A stretch of 64,000 bases of DNA, from NCBI GenBank assembly GCA_963796225.1, contig CAWCLK010000038.1:1-64000 (forward strand), read 5' to 3'. Every line of letters starts with the position of its first letter. Position 1 is the stretch's first letter. Shown one piece after another: positions 33,131-41,080 of this stretch. Source of the stretch: CAWCLK01 sp963796225 (GTDB taxonomy: Bacteria > Actinomycetota > Nitriliruptoria > Nitriliruptorales > Nitriliruptoraceae). The notes under the pieces are model-generated. The model did not search any database. It had not been told where the DNA came from and saw only the letters and a list, made by a program, of their open reading frames with translations. The position numbers and the translations under genes were made by a program.

Positions 33131-33667
33131 GTGACCTCACGACCCTCCTCGCCTCAGCGCGCCACGTCCGGAACGGATGCTCCGGCCGTCACCATCCGCA
33201 CCACGCGGTTGGGGGACGGTGCCCGGATGTGGCAGTTCGTCGATGACCACGGCGGCCTCGAGCTGAACACCGCGTACGCGTACCTGGTCCTCGCCGACGA
33301 CTTCGCCGACACGTGCGTGGTCGCCGATGCCGAGGACGGCACGCTCGCCGGGTTCGTGCTCGGCTACCGGCCACCGACCCACCCGGACACGCTCTTCGTC
33401 TGGCAGGTCGGCGTCGCCCCGTCCCACCGCGGGCAGGGCCTGGCTCGTCGCATGATCCTCGACCTGCTGGAGCGCAACGCTCCGGAGGTGCGGTTCCTGG
33501 AATCGACCGTCACGCCGTCGAACACGGCGTCGCGTCGCCTGTTCCGTTCGATCGCCGAGCACCGTCACACGACCTGCGACGTCTCGGCCTACCTGACCGA
33601 GGAGCACTTCCCCGGCCCCGGACACGAGGCCGAGGAGAAGTTCCGCATCGGTCCGTTCGAGGTCTGA
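33131..33667 (+). CDS. ectA: L-2,4-diaminobutyrate N-gamma-acetyltransferase
   Basis: Second step of ectoine synthesis: acetyl-CoA plus 2,4-diaminobutyrate gives N-gamma-acetyl-diaminobutyrate. A 178-residue GNAT protein with EctA features: LELNTAYAYLVLADDFADTC, VWQVGVAPSHRGQGLARRMI (acetyl-CoA loop) and ESTVTPSNTASRRLFRSIA. First gene of ectABCD. GTG at 33131 is the only start available in frame, but the strong Shine-Dalgarno lies 35 bases upstream, much too far. Either the start is different because of an indel in the leader, or translation starts by another route. Confidence 0.93.
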   Translation: MTSRPSSPQRATSGTDAPAVTIRTTRLGDGARMWQFVDDHGGLELNTAYAYLVLADDFADTCVVADAEDGTLAGFVLGYRPPTHPDTLFVWQVGVAPSHRGQGLARRMILDLLERNAPEVRFLESTVTPSNTASRRLFRSIAEHRHTTCDVSAYLTEEHFPGPGHEAEEKFRIGPFEV

Positions 33668-33749
33668 TCGGGACCCGTCCCGACACCCGCACACCGCGGG
33701 GCATGCCCGCCCTGCGATCTTCCGTCACCGAAGCAAGGGCACACACCAC

Positions 33750-35042
33750 ATGCAGACGATCAATCGTCTCGAATCCGAAGTCCGCTCCTACGTGCGCAAC
33801 TGGCCCACCGTGTTCTCCCGGGCCGCTGGGCACCTGCTGATCGACGAGGACGGTCGAGAGTTCATCGACTTCTTCGCCGGCGCCGGCGTCCTGAACTACG
33901 GCCACAACAACCCCACGATCCGCGAGGCGCTGGTCGACTACGTCTCCAGCGACCGGATCGTGCACTCGCTGGACATGGCCACCGAGGCCAAGCGCGAGTT
34001 CCTCGAGACCTTCGAGGAGGTCATCCTCAAGCCCCGCGGGCTCGACCACAAGGTCATGTTCCCGGGGCCGACGGGCACCAACGCCGTCGAGGCCGCGCTG
34101 AAGCTCGCGCGCAAGGTCACCGGCCGTGACCACGTCATCGGCTTCACCAACGCCTTCCACGGCATGACGCTGGGCTCGCTCGGCGTGTCCGGCAACTCGA
34201 TGAAGCGCTCCGGCGCCGGTACCCAGCTGTCCGGCACCAGCAACCTCCCGTTCGACGACTACTTCGAGGGTGGCCACGACACCACCGAGTACCTCGACCG
34301 CCTGCTCGAGGACTCCGGCTCCGGCACCGACAAGCCGGCCGCCGTCATCCTCGAGACCGTCCAGGCCGAGGGTGGCGTGAACGTCGCCTCCGCCGAGTGG
34401 CTGCGCAAGCTGCAGGACGTCTGCCACAAGCACGACGTGCTGCTGATCGTGGACGACATCCAGGTCGGTTGCGGCCGCACCGGGAAGTTCTTCTCCTTCG
34501 AGGAGGCCGGGATCGTCCCGGACATCATCACGCTGTCGAAGTCGCTGTCCGGCTACGGGCTGCCCTTCGCCGTGACCCTGATGCGCCCCGAGCTCGACCA
34601 GTGGCTGCCGGGCGAGCACAACGGGACCTTCCGCGGCTTCAACCCCGCGATGGTCACCGCCGTGAAGGCGCTGCGCACGTACTGGGCCGACGACGCACTC
34701 ACCACCGAGATCGAGCGCAAGAGCGCCCACCTCGTGAAGGCACTCGAGGCGTTCGCGTCCGCCTACCCCGAGCTGGAGGCGACCGTCCGCGGCCGCGGCC
34801 TCATCCAGGGCCTGGTCTGCACCGAGGGCCTGGCAGGCAAGATCTCGAAGAAGGCCTTCGACCTGGGGCTCATCGTCGAGACCTCCGGTGCCGAGTCCGA
34901 GGTCCTCAAGTTCCTGCCGCCGCTGACCATCCCCGAGGGCGCCCTGGACGAGGGCCTGGCGCTCGTCGAGGCCTCCATCGCCGCGGTCCTCGACGTCGAG
35001 AACCGCAAGGCGCTCGACGACCTCAACGCCCCCGCGGCCTGA
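33750..35042 (+). CDS. ectB: L-2,4-diaminobutyrate--2-oxoglutarate aminotransferase
   Basis: First step of ectoine synthesis, converting aspartate semialdehyde to 2,4-diaminobutyrate with glutamate as donor. A 430-residue class III PLP aminotransferase: FPGPTGTNAVEAALKLARK, FTNAFHGMTLGSLG, VDDIQVGCGRTGKFFSFE and the PLP Lys in ITLSKSLSGYGLP. It begins VRNWPTVFSRA near residue 15, as in typical EctB. ATG at 33750, 82 bp after ectA; ectC follows after 11 bp. The protein is longer-range conserved and free of frame breaks, unlike many neighbours. Confidence 0.97.
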   Translation: MQTINRLESEVRSYVRNWPTVFSRAAGHLLIDEDGREFIDFFAGAGVLNYGHNNPTIREALVDYVSSDRIVHSLDMATEAKREFLETFEEVILKPRGLDHKVMFPGPTGTNAVEAALKLARKVTGRDHVIGFTNAFHGMTLGSLGVSGNSMKRSGAGTQLSGTSNLPFDDYFEGGHDTTEYLDRLLEDSGSGTDKPAAVILETVQAEGGVNVASAEWLRKLQDVCHKHDVLLIVDDIQVGCGRTGKFFSFEEAGIVPDIITLSKSLSGYGLPFAVTLMRPELDQWLPGEHNGTFRGFNPAMVTAVKALRTYWADDALTTEIERKSAHLVKALEAFASAYPELEATVRGRGLIQGLVCTEGLAGKISKKAFDLGLIVETSGAESEVLKFLPPLTIPEGALDEGLALVEASIAAVLDVENRKALDDLNAPAA

Positions 35043-35053
35043 AGGAGCATCCC

Positions 35054-35446
35054 ATGAAGGTCCGCAACCTCTCCGACCTCGAGGGGACCGACCGCGACGT
35101 CCAGGCCGAGACCTGGAAGTCGCGCCGGTTCATCCTCGCCGAGGACAAGGTCGGGTTCTCGTTCAACGACACGATCCTGTACGCGGGAACCAAGACCCAC
35201 ATGCACTACAAGAACCACGTCGAGTCGGTGTACTGCATCGAGGGGCGCGCCGAGCTCGAGGACGTGGCCACCGGCGAGGTCCACGAGATCACCGCCGGCA
35301 CGCTCTACCTGCTCGACGAGCACGACGAGCACGTCCTGACCGTGCTCGAGGACGTCCGCATGATGTGCGTGTTCACCCCCGCCCTCACGGGGCGCGAGGT
35401 CCACGACGAGGACGGCGTCTACCCGCTGCTCGACCCACTGGTCTGA
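35054..35446 (+). CDS. ectC: L-ectoine synthase
   Basis: Cyclises N-gamma-acetyl-diaminobutyrate to ectoine, the main compatible solute of this pathway. A 130-residue cupin: starts MKVRNLSDLEGTDRDV, with DTILYAGTKTHMHYKNHVES (metal and substrate residues), YCIEGRAELED and YLLDEHDEHVLTVLEDVRM (second cupin motif). ATG at 35054 preceded by GAAGGAG. It lies between ectB and ectD with 11 and 21 bp gaps, so the four genes are one transcription unit. Confidence 0.97.
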   Translation: MKVRNLSDLEGTDRDVQAETWKSRRFILAEDKVGFSFNDTILYAGTKTHMHYKNHVESVYCIEGRAELEDVATGEVHEITAGTLYLLDEHDEHVLTVLEDVRMMCVFTPALTGREVHDEDGVYPLLDPLV

Positions 35447-35467
35447 CAAGGAGCTGAAGCTTCACCC

Positions 35468-36379
35468 ATGATTCTCAACGGCACTGACCAGTACCCCTCA
35501 CGCAAGTCCAACGAGGTGACGCTCATCGAGCGTCACGACCCCGTCGTGCACGGTTCCGCCGACGACGGCCCGCTGGGCCAGGACCTGCTCGACGAGTTCG
35601 ACTCGCGCGGGTTCCTCCAGATGGACGACGTCTTCTCGGCCGACGAGGTCGGGGCGATGTCGCACGAGCTGGACGTCATGGCGTCGCGCCCCGAGGTGCG
35701 CGCCGACGACGCCTGCATCATCGAGCCCGACAGCGACGAGGTCCGCTCGATCTTCTACGTGTCGGCGTTCTCCGAGCTGCTCGGCAAGGTCCTGCGTGAC
35801 CCCCGGGTGGCCGACGTCGCCCGCCAGCTGCTCGGCTCGGACGTCTACCTGCACCAGTCCCGGATCAACTACAAGCCGGGCTTCGTCGGCAACGCCTTCG
35901 AGTGGCACAGCGACTTCGAGACCTGGCACGTCGAGGACGGGATGCCCCGGCCCCGCGCCGTCAGCGCCTCGATCGCGTTGAAGGACAACCACGAGCAGAA
36001 CGGTCCGCTGCTCATCATGCCGGGCTCGCACTGGACGTACGTGACCTGCGTCGGCGAGACCCCCGAGGACCACTACAAGGAGTCGCTCAAGCAGCAGGAG
36101 TACGGGATCCCGGACGAGAAGTCCCTGACGATCCTGGCGGAGCGCCACGGCATCGAGTCCTGCAAGGGGCTCGCCGGCTCGGTGGTGTTCTTCGACTCCA
36201 ACGCCATGCACGGCTCCAACGGCAACATCACGCCGTACCCGCGTTCCAACGTGTTCGCGGTCTTCAACTCCGTCGAGAACACGCTCGTCGATCCGTTCGG
36301 GGCCGACCAGCCCCGCCCGGACTACATCGCCTCGCGTGACTTCACACCGCTCGCCCCGTCGGCCGCCTGGTCGGTCTGA
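35468..36379 (+). CDS. ectD: ectoine 5-hydroxylase
   Basis: Fe(II)/2-oxoglutarate dioxygenase that makes 5-hydroxyectoine, which adds protection against heat and drying. A 303-residue PhyH-family protein. The EctD signature is very clear: FEWHSDFETWHVEDGMPRP (iron ligands His and Asp of the HxD pair), QNGPLLIMPGSHWTYV, and GSVVFFDSNAMHGSNGNI (distal His), RSNVFAVFNSVENTL. ATG at 35468 with AAGGAG upstream. Last gene of the operon, followed by a strong hairpin. No aspartokinase (ask_ect) is attached. Confidence 0.97.
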   Translation: MILNGTDQYPSRKSNEVTLIERHDPVVHGSADDGPLGQDLLDEFDSRGFLQMDDVFSADEVGAMSHELDVMASRPEVRADDACIIEPDSDEVRSIFYVSAFSELLGKVLRDPRVADVARQLLGSDVYLHQSRINYKPGFVGNAFEWHSDFETWHVEDGMPRPRAVSASIALKDNHEQNGPLLIMPGSHWTYVTCVGETPEDHYKESLKQQEYGIPDEKSLTILAERHGIESCKGLAGSVVFFDSNAMHGSNGNITPYPRSNVFAVFNSVENTLVDPFGADQPRPDYIASRDFTPLAPSAAWSV

Positions 36380-36419
36380 CGGACCCAAGACGTCCCGAAG
36401 CGGTGACGGACGTCACGTC

Positions 36420-36446
36420 GCGCCCCGTGGTGACCCCACGGGGCGC
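36420..36446. terminator. hairpin terminator after ectD
   Basis: Perfect 11-bp inverted repeat GCGCCCCGTGG / CCACGGGGCGC with a 5-base loop, 40 bp after the ectD stop and 18 bp beyond the stop of the convergent phosphoesterase gene. It has no T tract, as is usual in high-GC actinobacteria. It can serve both converging transcripts. Confidence 0.75.
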
Positions 36447-36464
36447 ACGTGTGTCACGGGGCGG

Positions 36465-38340
36465 TCAGCGCCCCGGCGCCCCGAGGTCACGCGTCCCCGC
36501 GTCGGCCGGCGCGTCCGGGTCGGTCGGGACGAACTGCCAGGCGTAGCCGCCGGGGTGCAGGGTGAGCTCGAGCACCCCGAAGCTCGCGTTGCTGCGCACG
36601 ACCGAGTGGGGCGCGGTCTCCCCCATCGCGTACAGCACGCGGCCGCCGGTGCCCACGACGAAGGACTGCAGGCCGTCCGGGTCGGGCTCGCCCGCGGCGT
36701 CCAGCGGGGCGAAGCGTTCGTAGTGGTGGTCGTGCCCGGCCAGCACCAGGTCGACACCGTGTTCGGCCAGGGCCGCGACGACGGGCTGGACGAAGGCCTG
36801 CGAGCCGTGGTGGCCCGAGCTGTACCGAGGGTGGTGCATCCAGGCGACCACGTGCTGGTCGCCGTGCGCGGCGAGGTCGTCCAGCAGCCACGTCGTACTG
36901 GGGGCTGCCGGGTCCGCAGCCTCCGACCGCCCAGCAGTTCGTGTTCAGCACGACGGCGTGCCACTCGTCGGACAGGTCGAACGCGTACCACCCCCGACCG
37001 CGAGGCCCGGCGGCCGCACCGAAGTAGTCGTAGTACGGCGCGCCGCCGTCCGTGATCAGGTCGTGGTTGCCGATGGCGGGGCGGGTGCGGTCGCGGTGCC
37101 GGCCCCACGAGGGCCCGTAGCACGAGGCGAACTCGGCGGCCGTGCCGCGGTCGTAGGCCAGGTCGCCCAGCGCGGCCACCGTGCCATGCAGCCCGTCGAG
37201 GAGCCGGGCGGTGGCCTCGTCGCCCGGGACCCCGCAGCCCGCGATGTCGCCAGCGGCCACGACCCGCGTGGGCATCGGCTCGCACGTGAGCAGGGCCGCG
37301 GCCTGGTCGGCGACCTGCGGCCGGAGGGCGGCCGGGCCACCGACCAACGTGGCCGACGCCACCGATCCGCCGTCGCCACACGCCCGCTCGGCCGCCAGGA
37401 CGCCGCGGGGGTCGTCGGCCGTGCCGGCGACGTCGACCCGGTCCGACGGCGTGAGCTGCAGGACCCCGCCGGCCGCGGCGGCGGCCGCCCCCGCGGACAG
37501 GGCGTCCGGGAAGGCCTCGCCGGTGGCGAGCCACAGCGCCCCGGCCGTCCCGTCGAGGGACTGCAGGTGGGCGCGGGCCACCGCGGCCGACGTCGCCCAG
37601 CGCGTGGGTCCTGCCAGGCGCGGCCGGACCTCGACGCCGGTGTCCCGGACCTGCGCCAGCACGTCGTCGCCGATCGCGGCGGGACCCCCGATCGGCAGGG
37701 CCGCCTGCGTGCGCCCGTCGGCGAGCAGGTCCTGCACGGCCGGGTCGAGGCGGCCGCTGCCGACCAGCACCACGGGCCACCCGCGGGAGGCCGCGTAGGC
37801 CGAGGCGGCCACGGCGTCCGGGAAGTCCTCCCCCGTGGCCAGCACGACGGTGGAGCGGTCGTCGAGCTCGTCGGCGACGCGAGCGGCGGTCTCGTACCGC
37901 GTGGCCCCGGCGACACGGCGGACCGCCACGCCGGCGTCCTGCAGGGCGGCCACCACGGCCGGGCGGATCGCGGCCTCGCCGCCGAGCACCACCACGCGGG
38001 TCGCGTCGAGGCGGCCGAGCTCGTCGCGGACGTCGTCCGGCAGCCGCCCCGGGTCGGTCAGCAGCAGCGGACCGCTCCGAGCGGCGGCCAGCACCGAGCC
38101 CGACAGCGCGTCCGGGTGGGCGGCCGCCGTGGCCAGCACCACGGTGTCGGCGTGCGAGAAGGTGGCGCGGGACACCGCGACGGCCGTGGCCACGCGGTCG
38201 TCGCCCGCCAGCCGCCGGACCCGCGAGCCCCCCGTCGGGTCGTCGACCACGACGGCACCGCCGGGCACGGCCGACACCACGACCGCGCAGAGCAGGGCAA
38301 GGGCCACCACCACCGCGCGGGCGGGCGTGAGCGGACTCAC
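36465..38340 (-). pseudogene. secreted cell-wall-binding metallophosphoesterase, frameshifted
   Basis: From the GTG at 38340: signal peptide (VVVALALLCAVVVSAVPGGA), then three cell-wall-binding-2 repeats (each with RLAG.DR or RVAGATRYETA, VVLATG.DFPDA, and VVLGGEAA / LVGGPAAL), then a calcineurin-like phosphoesterase (AAGDIAGCG, ALGDLAYDRG, AIGNHDL). The frame breaks at a run of five G (36900-36904); after it the next frame gives WLLDDLAAHG, AWMHHPRYSSGHHG and LAGHDHHYERF, completing the dinuclear metal site, to the stop at 36465. The start overlaps the stop of the DUF1269 gene. Role: extracellular phosphatase held on the wall, probably phosphate scavenging. The break looks like a sequencing error. 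Confidence 0.8.
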
Positions 38341-38922
38341 GCCCCCCACGGGTCCACGGCCAGTCGCTCGCCGACCTGGGCGACCAGGTCCTCATCGGCG
38401 GTGGAGAACAGCACGCGCGCCTCGAAGCGGCCCACCTCGTGCATTGCCCGGGCCTGGTGGCAGTCGGTGACGAGCAGGAACAGGGCGGACTCGCCCTCGT
38501 CGAGCTGCTCGCCCATCTGCTTCATCTGGTCGTCGTCGATACCGATGTCGCGCATCTTGGCGAAGATCCCGCCGACGGCCGCGCCCAGGGCGGCACCGAG
38601 CAGCGGCCCCCCGGGGATGAACAACCCGGCGAGCAGCCCCCACCACGATCCCGAGATCGCACCCTGGCCGGTGGACACGTCCTTGGTCTGGACGATGCGG
38701 ACCCGTCCCCCCTCGGTCTTGTGCACGATGGCGGCGTCGTCGAGCTCGAGCTGGCCGCGTGCCTGCAGGCGCATCGCCGCGAGCAGGGCCTCCTGGGCCA
38801 GCAGCGGGTGGCCGAGGGTGAAGGCCCAGAGGGTCGCGCCCGGGGCGAGCTCGCCCTCCCACGGCCCGCGCGTGGGCGTGGCGTCGTCCGCTGACGGCTC
38901 GGGTGGGAGTGGGGTCGCTCAT
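38337..38922 (-). pseudogene. DUF1269 family protein, probable frame slip near the start
   Basis: The conserved part starts at about 38830 (LWAFTLGHPLLAQEALLA), continues with LELDDAAIVHKTEGGRVRIVQTKD and a glycine-zipper membrane-like segment (LLAGLFIPGGPLLGAALGAAVGGIFAKM), and ends DEDLVAQVGERLA, as in DUF1269 (about 170-190 residues, unknown function). The frame has no usual start codon at its 5' end. The ATG at 38922 lies one frame away, with a CCCC run at the junction, so a one-base indel near 38908 is likely. An internal ATG at 38774 would lose conserved residues. The stop overlaps the next start. Confidence 0.65.
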
Positions 38923-38938
38923 GCCTCGGGGCCTCCCG

Positions 38939-39721
38939 TCAGCGGCCGGTGAAGTTGCCGGGGCGGCGCTCGAGGAACGACTGCACGCCCTCGGCGGCGT
39001 CCTCGCTGCCCATGATGCCGGGCAGCAGGCCGCGCAGGTGCTCGACGGCCGCCTCCATGCCCTGGTCGCGCGCGACGCGTGCGTTGTGCAGGGTGCCCTG
39101 CACCCCGAGCGGGGCCTGGGCCGCGATCCGCTGGGCGATCTCGGTCGCGCGGTCGAGCTGGCGGCCGGGATCGACGACCTCCTGCACGAGGCCCATGCGG
39201 AAGGCCTCCGAGGACCCGAACTCCTCGGCGGTCAGCAGGAACCGCATCGCGTTGCCCCACCCGAGCTGCGTGGTGGCGCGCATCGTCGCACCGCCGAAGG
39301 GGATGATGCCCCGGCCGATCTCGAGCTGGTTGAAGCGCACGTCGTTGGCGGCGACCACGATGTCGCTGGCCAGTGCCAGCTCGATCGAGAGGGTGAAGGC
39401 GATGCCCTGCACCGCCATGACCACCGGCTTGGTGGCCGGGCGCCCCCAGACACCGAAGGGGTCGTACTCGCCCTGGCCGGCCAGGGCCTCGGGGCCACGT
39501 TCGGTCACGGCGGGACCGACCTCGGCGAGGTCCAGGCCGGCGGAGAAGTGGTCGCCGTGGCCGTACAGCACCCCGACGCGCAGGTCGTCGTCGGTGGACA
39601 GCTGCTCGTAGGCCGCCGCGACCTCGTCGATGACGGCCAGGTTCCAGGCGTTGCGCTTGTCGGCGCGGTCGACGCCGATGAGCAGGACGTGGCCGTCGCG
39701 GTCGACGGTGACGACGGACAT
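38939..39721 (-). CDS. enoyl-CoA hydratase/isomerase family protein (crotonase)
   Basis: A 260-residue crotonase-fold protein acting on acyl-CoA thioesters. Oxyanion-hole segments: DKRNAWNLAVIDE, YGHGDHFSAGLDLAEV and ALASDIVVAANDVRFNQLEIGRGIIPFGGA. The last carries the second catalytic position; a Glu is present (QLEIGRG). Substrate uncertain (hydratase, isomerase or dehalogenase-like). ATG at 39721. Downstream is DUF1269, 16 bp away; hemW lies upstream on the same strand. Confidence 0.85.
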   Translation of the reverse strand: MSVVTVDRDGHVLLIGVDRADKRNAWNLAVIDEVAAAYEQLSTDDDLRVGVLYGHGDHFSAGLDLAEVGPAVTERGPEALAGQGEYDPFGVWGRPATKPVVMAVQGIAFTLSIELALASDIVVAANDVRFNQLEIGRGIIPFGGATMRATTQLGWGNAMRFLLTAEEFGSSEAFRMGLVQEVVDPGRQLDRATEIAQRIAAQAPLGVQGTLHNARVARDQGMEAAVEHLRGLLPGIMGSEDAAEGVQSFLERRPGNFTGR

Positions 39722-39780
39722 CTGCGGATCCGTGGGTCGGGGGCACGTGGGACGTGTGGGGCAGGACGGTAGCGGCGAGG

Positions 39781-40965
39781 TCAGGTCAGCAGGCGGACCG
39801 CTTCGTCGAGCAGGAACCACCCGGTCTCGGTGCACTGCAGGCGACCGCACGAGGTCGTGACCAGCCCCTTGGTCATCACGTCCTCCAGCGCCAGCGGGTC
39901 GAGGGGCGGGGCGTCGAACGGGTGCAGCCCCTCGCGCACGCGCAGGCCCAGCAGCAGGCGCTCGACCGCCCGCTCGTCGAGGTCGAGCTCCTCCTCGCCG
40001 GCCACGGGCAGGCGTCCCGCCTGCAGCGCCTGGACGTAGCCGCGGGTCGAGCGCGTGTTCCACCAGCGTCGCCCGCGCCAGTGTCCGTGGGCCCCGACGC
40101 CGAGCGCGAGGTAGTCGCCGTGCCGCCAGTACAGCAGGTTGTGCCGGCTGCGGGCAGCCGATCCCAGCGCCCAGTTGGACACCTCGTAGTGCTCGAAGCC
40201 TCCAGCGCCGAGGACGTCGCGGGCCACGTCGAAGCGGTCGCGTTGGACGTCCTCGTCGACGTCGGCGAGCTCGCCGAGGTGCACGGCACGGCCGAAGGGG
40301 GTGTTGTCGTGGATGGTCAGCGCGTACGCGGAGACGTGGTCGACCCCGGCCGCGAGCACGCCCTCGAGCGAGGCCGCCCAGTCGGCGTCGGTCTCGCCCG
40401 GCGTGCCGTAGATGAGGTCGAGGTTGACCTGGGCGATCCCCGCGTCCCGAGCCAGGGCCACGGCGGCGACCGGGGTGTCCGCGTCGTGCCCCCGTTCCAG
40501 GGTCGTGAGCACGTGCGGGGCGAAGGACTGGGCACCCATCGACAGCCGCGTGACGCCCGCCCCGACGAGCTCGGCGAACAGCTCCGGAGAGGCGGTCTCG
40601 GGGTTGCACTCGACCGTGACCTCGGCGTCCGGCGCCAGCTCCAGTTCCGCGCGCAGGTCGTCCAGGATCGCCGCGAGGTCGCCCCGCGGCAGCAGGGTGG
40701 GTGTGCCACCGCCGACGAACACCGAGGTGACGGTGGGCCAGTCGCCCCCGCCCGGTGGACCGGCCGCCACGACCCGGGTGAGCTCGGTGCGCAACGCCGC
40801 CACGTAGGCAGCGACCTCGTCGTCGGAGCCGGGCACCGCGGTGGCGAAGTCGCAGTAGCCGCAGCGGTGGGCGCAGAAGGGCACGTGCACGTAGACCCCG
40901 AAGCCGGCAGCGGGACCGGATTCGACGGGGTCGCGCAGCCAGCGGTCACCAGCGTTCGACATCAT
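39781..40965 (-). CDS. hemW: radical SAM heme chaperone HemW
   Basis: A 394-residue radical SAM protein of the HemW (formerly HemN-like) group, which inserts heme into respiratory proteins and is not a true coproporphyrinogen oxidase. The [4Fe-4S] motif is PFCAHRCGYCDF (Cys 30, 34, 37 approximately), followed by VFVGGGTPTLL, VECNPETASPELF, RLSMGAQSF and NLDLIYGTPGET. The C-terminal winged-helix-like HemN domain is present (LLLGLRVREGLHPF). Two ATGs in a row (40965, 40962). It lies between lepA and hrcA in most actinobacteria, and here in the same order. Confidence 0.92.
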   Translation of the reverse strand: MMSNAGDRWLRDPVESGPAAGFGVYVHVPFCAHRCGYCDFATAVPGSDDEVAAYVAALRTELTRVVAAGPPGGGDWPTVTSVFVGGGTPTLLPRGDLAAILDDLRAELELAPDAEVTVECNPETASPELFAELVGAGVTRLSMGAQSFAPHVLTTLERGHDADTPVAAVALARDAGIAQVNLDLIYGTPGETDADWAASLEGVLAAGVDHVSAYALTIHDNTPFGRAVHLGELADVDEDVQRDRFDVARDVLGAGGFEHYEVSNWALGSAARSRHNLLYWRHGDYLALGVGAHGHWRGRRWWNTRSTRGYVQALQAGRLPVAGEEELDLDERAVERLLLGLRVREGLHPFDAPPLDPLALEDVMTKGLVTTSCGRLQCTETGWFLLDEAVRLLT

Positions 40966-41080
40966 GCTCGGACGGTACCGAGCCACCGACAGGCCCGAAC
41001 CTGCGGCGAGTCCGTCCCGCGGGATGTCGCTGCGCCCTGCGCGGGACCCGACTGCCGCCGACGCCGAAGGACCACCCACC

